A stretch of DNA of 64,000 bases from Candidatus Geothermocultor quzhuomuensis (GCA_015711795.1 JACVJC010000009.1:1-64000), one strand, 5' to 3'. Numbered from the stretch's first letter, positions 19,993 to 28,670 are shown. Program-made: numbers and translations. The notes: generated by a model not told the origin, from the letters alone.

Positions 19993-21582
19993 TTGAGACT
20001 TAAAAAGAAAAAAGAGAAAACAAAAATTGATTTAGCGATGGAGGAGGGCTGGCGAAATCGCCGTATTTTAGTTCAATCTTTTTTCTTTCTTCTCTTTCTC
20101 ATCTTACTCTTTCAAACAACCTCAGACGCCCCTTTAAAACTGGTTAATTTGTTTATCCGATTCGACCCTTTAGCTGCCTTGATTATTTCTATCTCTTCTC
20201 GTTCTTTCCTTTTCAAGTTCTGGTTTTGGAGCTTGATAACGGTTGCTTTAACCTTACTCCTTGGACGAGTGTTTTGTGGCTGGGTTTGCCCTTTAGGCTC
20301 ACTCCTTGACTTCTTTAACTATCTCAGCAACCAAAAAATTAGATTTAAATCTGCTCTAAAATATAACTTTGGAACCCCTTTTTTAGTTCTCTTATTAACC
20401 TTTGCTTTCTTCTCTAACAGCACTTTTCTCTTCCTCGACCCTCTGGTTTTAATGGAAAGGACCTTTGGTTCGACTTTTTATTCTGCTCTTTCTGTTTTTA
20501 GCCAATGGTTTAGTAATCTCCTTGTTCTAATTAGCCCACTTCACAACCTTATTGACCGAGCCCAAATTTTCCTAATTAATCAAGGATTAATCACTGACCC
20601 TCCTCGCTTTTCTCAAGCTTCCTCGTTAATCTTCTTAATATTTTTAGGAGTTGTAGCTATGAATTTTATTGCTCCCCGCTACTGGTGTCGAAATATTTGC
20701 CCCCTTGGTGCCCTCCTTGCCCTGCTCTCCAAAACCCCCTTACTGAGAAAGAGTTTGAACTTAAAGTTGTGTAATGATTGCGGAAAATGCCTGAAAAATT
20801 GTCGTTTTTCTTCAGTTAATAACAAAAGAGTTAATGCTGATGCTGATTGTGTTCTTTGTCTCAACTGTTACGCCAGATGTCCTCAAAAAGCTGTTAACTA
20901 CAATATTGCTTTGCCTCAAAACTTAAGACAAACAAATTATGACCCAAGTCGCCGAGAGTTTCTTACTTCTTTAGCCTTAGGAGTTGGAATTGCCTTAATT
21001 TCCCCTACTGATTACCTCTTTTTAAAGAAAAACCCTTTTACTATCAGGCCACCTGGCTCTCGGATTAAAATAACTTCTTCTGGAGTTGAAGAAAGCGAAT
21101 TTCTTACAAAGTGTTCTCGTTGCGGTCTTTGTTTAAAGGTTTGTCCCACCAATGGATTACAACCAGCCTTGTTAGAAACAGGTTTAGCTAATTTCCTAAC
21201 TCCTGTTCTAAAGCCAAGAATTGGATATTGTGATTATTCCTGCAACGCTTGCGGAAAAGTTTGCCCTACCGGAGCCATCGAAAAACTTTCTCTTAAAGAA
21301 AAACAAAAAAGAGTAATTGGTCTAGCTTATATCGATGAAAAACGCTGCATCCCTTATACCGAATATAAAAATTGTACCGTTTGTGAAGAAGTTTGCCCTG
21401 TTTCTAAAAAAGCTATCATCTTGAAGAAAGTTAAAACAATCACGCCTTTCGGAGAAAAAGTCAGCTTGCTCCGCCCCAAGGTTTTGCGTAAACACTGTAC
21501 TGGCTGTGGTATTTGCGAAAATAAGTGCCCTGTGCCTTATGTAGCAGCTATTCGAATCTACTCCCCTGCACTCTCACCATAA
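19993..21582 (+). CDS. NapH/NapG-like membrane polyferredoxin (fused)
   Basis: The 529-residue protein begins like NapH/MauN quinol-linked ferredoxins: several membrane segments with the cysteine pairs VFCGWVCPLGSLLDF and YWCRNICPLGALLAL, then two 4Fe-4S motifs (CNDCGKCLKNC with distal C, CVLCLNCYARCP). Around residue 318 a Tat-like SRREFLTSLALGVG segment starts a second, NapG-like half with CSRCGLCLKVCP, CDYSCNACGKVCP, CTVCEEVCP and CTGCGICENKCP. So NapH- and NapG-type parts are fused. It probably moves electrons from the quinone pool to outside acceptors. The start is TTG 19993 (no good SD); ATG 20038 is an alternative. Confidence 0.8.
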   Translation: MRLKKKKEKTKIDLAMEEGWRNRRILVQSFFFLLFLILLFQTTSDAPLKLVNLFIRFDPLAALIISISSRSFLFKFWFWSLITVALTLLLGRVFCGWVCPLGSLLDFFNYLSNQKIRFKSALKYNFGTPFLVLLLTFAFFSNSTFLFLDPLVLMERTFGSTFYSALSVFSQWFSNLLVLISPLHNLIDRAQIFLINQGLITDPPRFSQASSLIFLIFLGVVAMNFIAPRYWCRNICPLGALLALLSKTPLLRKSLNLKLCNDCGKCLKNCRFSSVNNKRVNADADCVLCLNCYARCPQKAVNYNIALPQNLRQTNYDPSRREFLTSLALGVGIALISPTDYLFLKKNPFTIRPPGSRIKITSSGVEESEFLTKCSRCGLCLKVCPTNGLQPALLETGLANFLTPVLKPRIGYCDYSCNACGKVCPTGAIEKLSLKEKQKRVIGLAYIDEKRCIPYTEYKNCTVCEEVCPVSKKAIILKKVKTITPFGEKVSLLRPKVLRKHCTGCGICENKCPVPYVAAIRIYSPALSP

Positions 21583-21589
21583 CCAGCCC

Positions 21590-21620
21590 TTTCCCACTTT
21601 CTCGCGATAGTGAGAATGAT
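21590..21620 (+). repeat. Short 3'-end repeat, copy 3
   Basis: TTTCCCACTTTCTCGCGA then TAGTGAGAATGATAAG, 8 bases after the polyferredoxin stop. Related to copies at 7895 and 15247. TTCTC and GAGAA arms can form a small hairpin. Confidence 0.45.
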
Positions 21621-21729
21621 AAGATTGCTCTCTGCGCTTGCATGTCAAAAAGCAGTGGGGGTGGAGTTGGAAAAATTGAAACCTGCCCTTAAGATAAATT
21701 TGAAGCACCTTAAAGGAGATTTGAAAAAG

Positions 21730-21900
21730 CTAGGGTTCTTTCCTTAAAGATGATTTCTTTCTTTCTCTCTGTTGTTCACTCTTATATTGATAAGCTGTAT
21801 CCCTCTCTGAAGATTCCTGATTCTGATAACCAAAGCAGCCATGCTCACCCCAGTTACATAAAGAGGCTTTCTTACAATTTAAACAATCAACTTTATTCAA
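21730..21900 (-). CDS. Small cysteine-containing protein, 56 residues, unknown function
   Basis: A frame of 56 codons starts with TTG at 21900, overlapping the stop of the preceding XRE gene by 8 bases, and has AGGAGAAGG a few bases upstream. The product begins MNKVDCLNCKKASLCNWGEH, continues GCFGYQNQ and ends in a Lys/Arg/Glu-rich tail (QQRERKKSSLRKEP). Four cysteines in the pattern C-x2-C-x5-C-x6-C resemble a small zinc-binding knuckle. I do not recognise the family. Its tight coupling to the XRE gene suggests they work together. Confidence 0.55.
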   Translation of the reverse strand: MNKVDCLNCKKASLCNWGEHGCFGYQNQESSERDTAYQYKSEQQRERKKSSLRKEP

Positions 21901-22183
21901 ATTCCTTCTCCTGCTTAAAAATTTTTTCGGAAAGTTCTTCTCGCAATTCCTTAATTAAAAGATTGTTGAGGAAAATTTCTTCCATCAAGATGTTATGAAG
22001 CCGTTCCCTAATTGCCTCAAAAGCTTTAATTCGGAAGTTAGGCGATGGATTTAATCGTCCGGTTTCGACCAATGAAACAATGTTTTTACTTTTATAGCCC
22101 ATTTTGTTAGCTAACTTTCTTTGGGTATAACCGGCTACTTTTCTAATCTCCTTAAAATGTTTACCTTTTTCCTTATCCCACAT
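21893..22183 (-). CDS. XRE family helix-turn-helix regulator
   Basis: The 96-residue product, from ATG 22183 (MWDKEKGKHFKEIRK), is an XRE DNA-binding protein: KHFKEIRKVAGYTQRKLANK, MGYKSKNIVSLVETGRLNPS (helices 2-4), then a helical tail rich in Glu and Leu. ATG 22183 is chosen over the frame start at 22228 because AGGAG lies 4 bases before it and the extra residues are not XRE-like. It is transcribed divergently from a second XRE gene across a short AT-rich spacer. Confidence 0.85.
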   Translation of the reverse strand: MWDKEKGKHFKEIRKVAGYTQRKLANKMGYKSKNIVSLVETGRLNPSPNFRIKAFEAIRERLHNILMEEIFLNNLLIKELREELSEKIFKQEKEFE

Positions 22184-22213
22184 GGCGCTCCTGTTACTAT
22201 TTATACAACAGTA

Positions 22214-22287
22214 GTTATTATTTGTCAACCATTTGATAAAAATTTTTTTAAACTTTTTTTAAACTTTTTTGTTATTATTTACATACC
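22214..22287. promoter_or_regulatory. Divergent promoter region with direct repeat (possible operators)
   Basis: GTTATTATTTGTCAACC (22214-22230) and GTTATTATTTACATACC (22271-22287) share 13 of 17 bases and lie 57 bases apart, bracketing a T/A-rich stretch with tandem TTTTTTTAAAC-like units (about 22242-22269). The two XRE genes read outwards from it. Operator function is inferred from position only. Confidence 0.4.
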
Positions 22288-22314
22288 ACCCCATACTCGT
22301 TAGGAAAAAGCACA

Positions 22315-22668
22315 ATGGTTGAATATAAGAAAAAGAAAAAAATACCTGAAAAACTGGGAAAATTTATTCGAAGTAAGCGCGAAGAAAGAAAAATCTCAAT
22401 TAGAAAACTGGCTTCACTAGCTAAAGTAAGCCACCCTTACTTATCACAAGTAGAACAAGGTAAATTTCTCCCTAGCCCTTCCTGGCTCAAGAAAATAGCT
22501 CTCCCCTTAAAAGTAAACTACTTTAAATTATTAGCTCTAGCTGGGTATATCGAAACAGATAAACTAGAAGAAAAGGCAATTGACCGAAAAGTTCTCGATG
22601 TCAGCGATTTAAAAGAAGAAGATGTTAAATATCTGACCAAATTAATTGAAAGGCTCCGACAGAAATAA
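22315..22668 (+). CDS. XRE family helix-turn-helix regulator
   Basis: This 117-residue protein has an XRE domain near residues 14-70: KLGKFIRSKREERKISIRKL, ASLAKVSHPYLSQVEQGK and PSPSWLKKIALPLKVNYFKL, followed by an acidic/basic C-terminal helix (DVSDLKEEDVKYLTKLIERL). It resembles transcriptional regulators of the SinR or Ner type in which a short C-terminal helix mediates dimer formation. AGGAAA precedes the ATG. It is divergent to the XRE gene at 21893 and convergent with RNase R. Confidence 0.85.
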   Translation: MVEYKKKKKIPEKLGKFIRSKREERKISIRKLASLAKVSHPYLSQVEQGKFLPSPSWLKKIALPLKVNYFKLLALAGYIETDKLEEKAIDRKVLDVSDLKEEDVKYLTKLIERLRQK

Positions 22669-22693
22669 GAAATTGTTGCCTTGTTACCACTCA

Positions 22694-24775
22694 CTAGACT
22701 AAAGTCAAATCGATTCTTTTTTCCCCTACATTGACATTAACTATTCTTACTGTAATCTTTTGCCCAAGCTGGTAAAAAATGCCAGTGCGTTCACCCCTCA
22801 AAGCATATTTTTCTGGCTCATACCGATAAAAATCTCCAGAAAGATTCCGAATGTGAACCAGCCCCTCCGCAGTGTTGGGAAGCTCCACAAAAAGCCCATA
22901 ATTAGTCACCCCAGTAATAATCCCCTCAAAAACTTCACCTAAATGCTCCTTTTTGATAAGCTGACAAAGCTTTATTTCAACAGATTCCCGCTCTGCTTCG
23001 TCATATTCCCTTTCCTTAAAGGAAAGATGTTCACAAAGAGTTGGAAGATTTTTTGCCAGTTTCTTAAGCAATGGGTTTCCTCTTTCTATCCCTTTCAGGG
23101 CTTTTTTGGTCAAGCGATGAACGACTAAATCAGAATACCGCCTGATAGGAGAGGTAAAATGAGAATACAAATTGGAAGCTAAACCAAAATGCCTCTCAGG
23201 GAAAGGTGAGTACCTAGCTTGCTTCATTGACCGCAACAAAATGAAGTTAATTAGATGTTTTTCTGGTTTACGGTGAGCAAAATCAATTATTTTTTGGATT
23301 ACTCTTGGTGACCCAAGGTGCAAACCTTTAGCTGGATAACCAAGCTTAGATAAAAGAATCTCAGCTTGAAGCAAACTATCTCGGTCAGGCTTTTCATGAA
23401 CCCGATAAATGTTAGGAAAACCCCTTAGGTAAAGAAAAGAAGCAATTATCTCATTAGTTAAAATCATTGTTTCCTCAATTAATTGAGTTGCTGGTGTTTT
23501 TTCTCTCAATTTAACGCTAACAGGTTCACTTTCATTATTTAAAAAAACCTTAGGCTCAACTGTCTCAAAATTAAGGCTTCCACGCTTTAAACGTTTTTTC
23601 TCCAAAATCAAACTTAATTCTCTTAACAACCCCAGGCACTCCTCGACTTCTTTACTGGGAAAAACTCCACTTTTAAAAGCTTCATCAACTTCTTCATAAG
23701 TTAGTCGATAGTTACTTCGGATAACACCTTCATTTATCGCATACTTCTCCACTTCTCCACGAAGGTTTACCTCCATCTCAACGCTCAGCGAAAGGCGATC
23801 AAGATAAGGATTTAAACTGCAAATCCCGTTGGACAGCTTGGACGGTAACATGGGAAGAACACGGTCAACCAAGTAACAACTGAATCCTCTCTCACTTGCC
23901 TCGACATCAAGAGCTGAGTTAAGGGGGACATAATGGGAGACATCAGCAATGTGAACTTTTAAAAGAAAATTGCCAGATGGTAGAAGGCTAATTGAAACAG
24001 CGTCGTCAAAATCCTTAGCATCAAGCCCATCAATGGTAATGGTAAAATCATCTCGATAATCTTTTCTATCCTTAATTTCCTCATGAAAAACACGATCTGA
24101 AATATCTTCACATTCCTTAATCACATCTTGGGGAAAATTAGATTTAAGGTTGTGCTCTCGAAGAAGAATTTCAATATCAATTCCTTTTTCGTCCTCTTTA
24201 CCTAAAACTTCCTCGACCCGCCCTATAATCCGATCATCTTGAGGATATTGGTCAATTTTAACCACTACCGTCTCCCCATCTTCTAAAGTAACAGGTGGAT
24301 AAATTGAAACTAAATAAAAGATTCTCTTATCAATTGGGATTAAGAACTGCCCTTCATTTCTCACTCGAACTATCCCAATAATTTTTTTCATCTTTCTCTT
24401 AACTACTTTGATAATTTTCCCCTCTTCCCTCTTCCCCCTTTGTTTTAAAACTTTGACCAGGACTTCGTCACCATGAAGAGCCCCGCCAAGGTTTGATTGC
24501 CCAATATAAATATCTTTTTTTTCAGTGACAACAAAACCAAACCCTCTAGGGTTAGCTTGAAAATAACCTTTGAGAATTTCCCCTTCTTTAAGAAGGGCAT
24601 ACCTTTTCCCCTTTAAACGACAAATTTTCCCTTCACTGGCTAGAATAGATAAGGCTTTATCAATTTGAATTTTCTTAAAGCCAAGCCCTCCAATCCGACT
24701 ATGAATTTCCCTAGTCGATAAGGGCTGAGAGTTTTGTTTTCTCATCAATTTCAAAATAGCGTTTTTTACTCTCAT
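22694..24775 (-). CDS. rnr: Ribonuclease R
   Basis: RNase R is a processive 3'-5' exoribonuclease active on structured RNA. The 693-residue protein has an N-terminal helix-turn-helix domain (PLSTREIHSRIGGLGF), cold-shock domains (FQANPRGFGFVVTE), the RNB catalytic domain with the acidic metal site (TIDGLDAKDFDDAVSI), HIADVSHYVPLNSALDVEA, FTSPIRRYSDLVVHR, and a C-terminal S1 domain (GVTNYGLFVELPNTAEGLVH). It lies next to no secG/smpB, unlike in many Gram-positive genomes. Start ATG behind GGAAAG. Confidence 0.96.
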   Translation of the reverse strand: MRVKNAILKLMRKQNSQPLSTREIHSRIGGLGFKKIQIDKALSILASEGKICRLKGKRYALLKEGEILKGYFQANPRGFGFVVTEKKDIYIGQSNLGGALHGDEVLVKVLKQRGKREEGKIIKVVKRKMKKIIGIVRVRNEGQFLIPIDKRIFYLVSIYPPVTLEDGETVVVKIDQYPQDDRIIGRVEEVLGKEDEKGIDIEILLREHNLKSNFPQDVIKECEDISDRVFHEEIKDRKDYRDDFTITIDGLDAKDFDDAVSISLLPSGNFLLKVHIADVSHYVPLNSALDVEASERGFSCYLVDRVLPMLPSKLSNGICSLNPYLDRLSLSVEMEVNLRGEVEKYAINEGVIRSNYRLTYEEVDEAFKSGVFPSKEVEECLGLLRELSLILEKKRLKRGSLNFETVEPKVFLNNESEPVSVKLREKTPATQLIEETMILTNEIIASFLYLRGFPNIYRVHEKPDRDSLLQAEILLSKLGYPAKGLHLGSPRVIQKIIDFAHRKPEKHLINFILLRSMKQARYSPFPERHFGLASNLYSHFTSPIRRYSDLVVHRLTKKALKGIERGNPLLKKLAKNLPTLCEHLSFKEREYDEAERESVEIKLCQLIKKEHLGEVFEGIITGVTNYGLFVELPNTAEGLVHIRNLSGDFYRYEPEKYALRGERTGIFYQLGQKITVRIVNVNVGEKRIDLTLV

Positions 24776-24810
24776 CTTTCCTTAAAATTTAAATTTTAAT
24801 TTTTAGCAAT

Positions 24811-24821
24811 TATGGTATAAT
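24811..24821 (+). promoter_or_regulatory. Extended -10 promoter of the unknown gene at 24871
   Basis: TATGGTATAAT carries a perfect TATAAT (24816-24821) with an upstream TG, the extended -10 form. The -35 region is poor. It lies in the divergent spacer between rnr and the gene at 24871. Confidence 0.55.
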
Positions 24822-24870
24822 ACTTCCCAACTCAGCTCAAATTTAATTTAAAAACAACTAAGGAGAAAAA

Positions 24871-25299
24871 ATGAAAAATTTAAAAAAACAAGCTCCCATC
24901 ATAATCAATGAAGGAACACTCGTTAATAAAAAAGATATGATCAGAGCACTGGAAACATTAGAAAATGTTTCTTATCAGTATGAAGTTGACGAAAAAATCG
25001 TTTCTCAAGGAGAAGGATGGATTGTCAAGATTTTTGCCAATAAGGAAAATGCCACTTTAATTGTTAATGAGTGTATCTTTATCAATGTCTTTTCCTTTGA
25101 TTATCTCAAATTCTTCACCAATGAAAAGGGACTAACAACATTTGCTCTTGTCGGAAATGGCCAAACTCTTAAATTGATTTCCTTGGAAGAAAACTCAAGA
25201 GCTAACAAAGCTCAAAAAGTAATACAAAGAGAAAGAGAAATCGAAGAAGAGTATTATTCTTATATGGCAGATGAAACTGAAAATGATGAAGAATTCTAA
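24871..25299 (+). CDS. Conserved-looking protein of unknown function
   Basis: I do not recognise this 142-residue soluble protein. It is mixed alpha/beta (NEGTLVNKKDMIRALETLEN; GWIVKIFANKENATLIVNEC; FSFDYLKFFTNEKG) and ends in an acidic, coiled-coil-like tail (QREREIEEEYYSYMADETEN). It has its own good promoter and an AAGGAG site before the ATG, and it faces the S41 protease gene with only a few bases between stops. It could bind RNA or a partner protein, but nothing supports a specific function. Confidence 0.7.
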   Translation: MKNLKKQAPIIINEGTLVNKKDMIRALETLENVSYQYEVDEKIVSQGEGWIVKIFANKENATLIVNECIFINVFSFDYLKFFTNEKGLTTFALVGNGQTLKLISLEENSRANKAQKVIQREREIEEEYYSYMADETENDEEF

Positions 25300-25305
25300 A
25301 GAATT

Positions 25306-26520
25306 TTAACCTTTCTTTTTACTTGTTCGAATAAGGCTCTTTATAACTTCTTTTGCTTTTTCAAGTTGTTTATCTTTTTTGCCCATCAGTTCCTCTCCAC
25401 CTTTAACCAAATAATCTGGTTTAAGCCCTTTTCCATGAATTTGCTTTCCGTTTGGCGTATAGTATCGAGCTGTTGTTAAAACAAGACCAGCTCCATTAGT
25501 GAGAGGAACCATATTTTGAACACTCCCTTTTCCAAAGGTCTTTTCCCCAACCAAAATACCCCGCTTTAAATCTTGAACTGCTCCAGCAACAATTTCAGAG
25601 GCACTGGCCGAGCCTTTATTAATTAAAATAACCAAGGGAACATCAAAAGGTTTTTCCATTCCATGAATCCCAGAAACTGCTTCATAAATTTCTTCTTTGC
25701 CACTTCTGCTTTTTACCCTGACAATAACTCCCTTGTCAATAAAAACAGAGGCAACCTCAACTGCTTCTTCTAAAAGACCACCTGGATTATTCCTTAAGTC
25801 AAGAATTATTCCCTTAGCTCCTTCTCCTATTAACTTCGCTACCCCATCTCTAAGCCTTTGACCTGTTTCTTGGCTAAAAGTATGGATTCTGACATAACCT
25901 AAATCTTTATCTAACATTTTCGAACTGACATTGGGAAGCTCAATTTTTGCTCTTTTAACTTTAAAAGTTAAAGGTTCTTTCCTGCCAACCCGGCTAATGT
26001 CTAAGGTGACAAAGGTTCCTTCTTCCCCCCGAATCATGCTAACAACAGAATCTAAAGGGAGTTTAGCAACCGACTTTCCATCAACCTTTAAAATGATATC
26101 GCCTGCCTTAATTCCAGCGCGATCTGCTGGAGTTCCTTCAATTGGAGAAATAACGGTAACATGATGGTCTTTTATTCCTATTTGGATACCAATTCCAAAA
26201 AAATAACCCGTTGTTTCTTCCTGAAAATATTTATAATGAGTTTTCGACAAATAATGACTATAAGGGTCATTAAGAGCTTCAACTACTCCTTTAGCTGCCC
26301 CCAGAATTAATTTCTCCTCAGGAACTTTTTCAACATAACTATGGCGAATAGTTGCTATGACTTCTTGAACTAAATCAAGTGAAACAGGTTTCCCCTTGAA
26401 AGGGGGAATAGTCCCCTTAAATGTTTTTTTGGCAAAATAATAACCACCAGCAAAACTGCTTCCAATTAAAAAAAGGAGCAAAAAGATTGTCCCAATTATT
26501 AATAAAATTCTTTTAGCCAA
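25306..26520 (-). CDS. S41 family C-terminal processing peptidase
   Basis: A 404-residue membrane-anchored protease (N-terminal helix RILLIIGTIFLLLFLIGSSF) of the CtpA/CtpB type. It has a PDZ domain (GIGIQIGIKDHHVTVISPIE, GIKAGDIILKVDGKSV) and the S41 catalytic core with the Ser/Lys dyad: INKGSASASEIVAGAVQDLK for the serine and GEKTFGKGSVQ for the lysine. It probably trims cell-envelope proteins or cleaves regulators outside the membrane. Start TTG with AGAGGTG 5-6 bases upstream. It follows the M23 envelope gene and ftsEX in one minus-strand run, a common envelope/division arrangement. Confidence 0.93.
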   Translation of the reverse strand: MAKRILLIIGTIFLLLFLIGSSFAGGYYFAKKTFKGTIPPFKGKPVSLDLVQEVIATIRHSYVEKVPEEKLILGAAKGVVEALNDPYSHYLSKTHYKYFQEETTGYFFGIGIQIGIKDHHVTVISPIEGTPADRAGIKAGDIILKVDGKSVAKLPLDSVVSMIRGEEGTFVTLDISRVGRKEPLTFKVKRAKIELPNVSSKMLDKDLGYVRIHTFSQETGQRLRDGVAKLIGEGAKGIILDLRNNPGGLLEEAVEVASVFIDKGVIVRVKSRSGKEEIYEAVSGIHGMEKPFDVPLVILINKGSASASEIVAGAVQDLKRGILVGEKTFGKGSVQNMVPLTNGAGLVLTTARYYTPNGKQIHGKGLKPDYLVKGGEELMGKKDKQLEKAKEVIKSLIRTSKKKG

Positions 26521-26542
26521 TTTTTACACCTCTTCCTTTGGG

Positions 26543-27763
26543 TCAAAAGTACTTTAATGGATTTTGGGGAACTCCTTGAACCCTTATTTCAAAATGAAGG
26601 TGGGGGCCAGTACTATAACCAGTTGAACCAACCTTGGCAATATCTTCTCCAACTGAAACAAAGTCCCCTTCACTCACTAATATTGAAGATAAATGAGCAT
26701 ACAAGGTTGAAACTCCCCCACCGTGGTCTAAAATAACTGTTTTTCCATAACCATCAAACCACTGAGCAAGAATAACAGTACCACTTTGAGATGCCCTAAC
26801 ACTTTCCCCGAAATCAGCTCCAATATCAATTCCATTATGTTTTCGATATCCCCCTAAAATTGGATGCCACCTCATCCCATAACCTGAAGTTATTTCCCCA
26901 TTCACTGGCCAGAGAAAGCTTCCTGAAAAAATCGAACTACTTTTTCTCTCAAGCGCCTTAATTATATAAATTAATTCATTAGAACTCTTCTCTAGCTCTT
27001 CCTCTAATTTTAAATAATATGCTTTGTTTTGCCTTACTCTTTCAAGATAATTATGCTTTTCTTCTAATTGCGCCTCAACTTCTTTTTCTTTGCTTCTCCT
27101 CACTAAAATTAAAGATTGGTATTTCCTTTCTTGAAGCATTATTTGAGCTTTTTTCTCAAGAACTTCTTTCCTCTCCTCCTCCAGCTCTTTTCTTTTTAAC
27201 TCCAAAATATTTTTTGTCTCTTTAATTTTCTTTAAAAGTTTATAGTCTCCATCAATAATAAAGTTTAAAAAGGATAACCGGGTCAAAAAATCCCTAAAAT
27301 TCTCTGAATTAAGCAAAACCTCAAGATATCCAACATCTCCCTTCCGATAAAATTCCGACAATCGCTTGCCCAAAGTATCAGTTTGAAAAGAAAGTTTTTG
27401 ACCAATTTCTTCAATCTCAGCTTCTTTTGCTAATATTTTTTGACCTAATATTTCTAAACTTTTCTCAAGTTCCTTTCGAAAATTTGCTACCTCAGCCAGC
27501 TCCAATTCAAGCTGATCAATTTCGCTTTGAAGTGAAGAAAGATTTCTGTCAATTCTTTCAATCTCGACACCTAAGGATTTTTCTTCACCCTCCGCTTCCT
27601 TAATCTTCTGATTAGCTTGCCTCAACCTAATTTGGATTTCCCTTAGCTCTTCTTTCTTCTCCTCTAAGCGAGTTGCGAAGGAAGCTGAAGAAAAAAGAAG
27701 GAAAATCAAAATAAAAAAACATAAAAAACTATAACTTTTTCGACGATGCAAGGCTACCACCAA
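26543..27763 (-). CDS. EnvC-like murein hydrolase activator / M23 peptidase
   Basis: The 406-residue exported protein has a signal segment (FLCFFILIFLLFSSASFA), a long coiled coil from about residue 32 to 265 (EEKKEELREIQIRLRQANQK and similar), and a C-terminal LytM/M23 domain with GYGMRWHPILGGYRKHNGID, LDHGGGVSTLYAHLSS and GPHLHFEIRVQG, so the metal ligands H...D, H.H are present. Proteins of this form are controlled by FtsEX at division, and ftsX-ftsE lie just upstream in the same direction. With metal ligands intact it may itself cut peptidoglycan. The TTG start is uncertain. Confidence 0.9.
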   Translation of the reverse strand: MVVALHRRKSYSFLCFFILIFLLFSSASFATRLEEKKEELREIQIRLRQANQKIKEAEGEEKSLGVEIERIDRNLSSLQSEIDQLELELAEVANFRKELEKSLEILGQKILAKEAEIEEIGQKLSFQTDTLGKRLSEFYRKGDVGYLEVLLNSENFRDFLTRLSFLNFIIDGDYKLLKKIKETKNILELKRKELEEERKEVLEKKAQIMLQERKYQSLILVRRSKEKEVEAQLEEKHNYLERVRQNKAYYLKLEEELEKSSNELIYIIKALERKSSSIFSGSFLWPVNGEITSGYGMRWHPILGGYRKHNGIDIGADFGESVRASQSGTVILAQWFDGYGKTVILDHGGGVSTLYAHLSSILVSEGDFVSVGEDIAKVGSTGYSTGPHLHFEIRVQGVPQNPLKYF

Positions 27764-27794
27764 TAAAATTGCTTTTTAATTTATATATCATATT

Positions 27795-28670
27795 TTAGAC
27801 TTTTAGAAAACGCCTCAAGGCAATACTGCTTCCTAAAGCCCCAATACAAAGCCCAGCAACTATTAGGCTAGCTGAAAGTTTAAGAAATAAATCGAAGCCA
27901 AAAGAGATAGGTAAAAAGGATAAACTTTTAGCAATCTTTTCAAAAAAAGTCACTCGGGTGAAATGTATTAGGATAATAGCAATAATAGCACCGATTAATC
28001 CTTGACCCATTCCTTCTAAGAGAAAGGGAAGTCTAATAAACCAGTTCGATGCCCCCACTAACCTCATTATGGAAACCTCATTTCGACGAGCAAAGATAGC
28101 TAAACGAATAGTAATCACAATTAATGAGAGAGAAGCAAAACCTAAAAGGAGAATAAAAAGTAAGCCAATCATCCGAACAACCTTAGTTACAGCAAATAAC
28201 TTTTCAACTACTTGCTGGCCGTATTTTACCTCGTCAATCTCCTTTCTCCCCTCTAATCTTTTGGCTACTCGAACAACATTCTTGGGGTTTTTTAAGCTTA
28301 TTTGAAAAGATGCTGGAAGAGGATTGCCAGGGATAGCCTCAATCATCTCAGGATTGTCCTTATATTTTTCTTTAAATTTCCTTAAAGCTTCTTCCTTAGA
28401 GACATATTTAACATTTTTTACTTCTTTCCAAGAGATAATTTTTTCTTGTAAAGCTTGAACCTCTTGAAACGGTGCTTCATCCTTTAGGAAAACTTCGATT
28501 TCTACTTGTCGCTCAAAGCTAGTAATAAGGTCATCAAGGGTTAAAGCAACAAAAGCAAATAACCCTAAAACTAAAAGAGAAAGAGCAACTGTTGAAATTG
28601 CTGCCATACTCATTACCCAATTTCGTTTTAAACTAATAATGGCTTCTTTAAAAAACCAGCTAATCCTCAT
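27795..28670 (-). CDS. ftsX: Cell division ABC permease FtsX
   Basis: FtsX is the membrane partner of FtsE and transmits ATP-driven changes to peptidoglycan hydrolases outside the cell. The 291-residue protein has one N-terminal helix (MSMAAISTVALSLLVLGLFA), a large outside loop (VEIEVFLKDEAPFQEVQALQ ... FQISLKNP) and three C-terminal helices with the FtsX core (RRNEVSIMRLVGASNWFIR). ATG 28670 (MRISWFFKEAIISL) is chosen; it overlaps the ftsE end by 11 bases. The next gene is an EnvC-like hydrolase, its likely target. Confidence 0.94.
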   Translation of the reverse strand: MRISWFFKEAIISLKRNWVMSMAAISTVALSLLVLGLFAFVALTLDDLITSFERQVEIEVFLKDEAPFQEVQALQEKIISWKEVKNVKYVSKEEALRKFKEKYKDNPEMIEAIPGNPLPASFQISLKNPKNVVRVAKRLEGRKEIDEVKYGQQVVEKLFAVTKVVRMIGLLFILLLGFASLSLIVITIRLAIFARRNEVSIMRLVGASNWFIRLPFLLEGMGQGLIGAIIAIILIHFTRVTFFEKIAKSLSFLPISFGFDLFLKLSASLIVAGLCIGALGSSIALRRFLKV

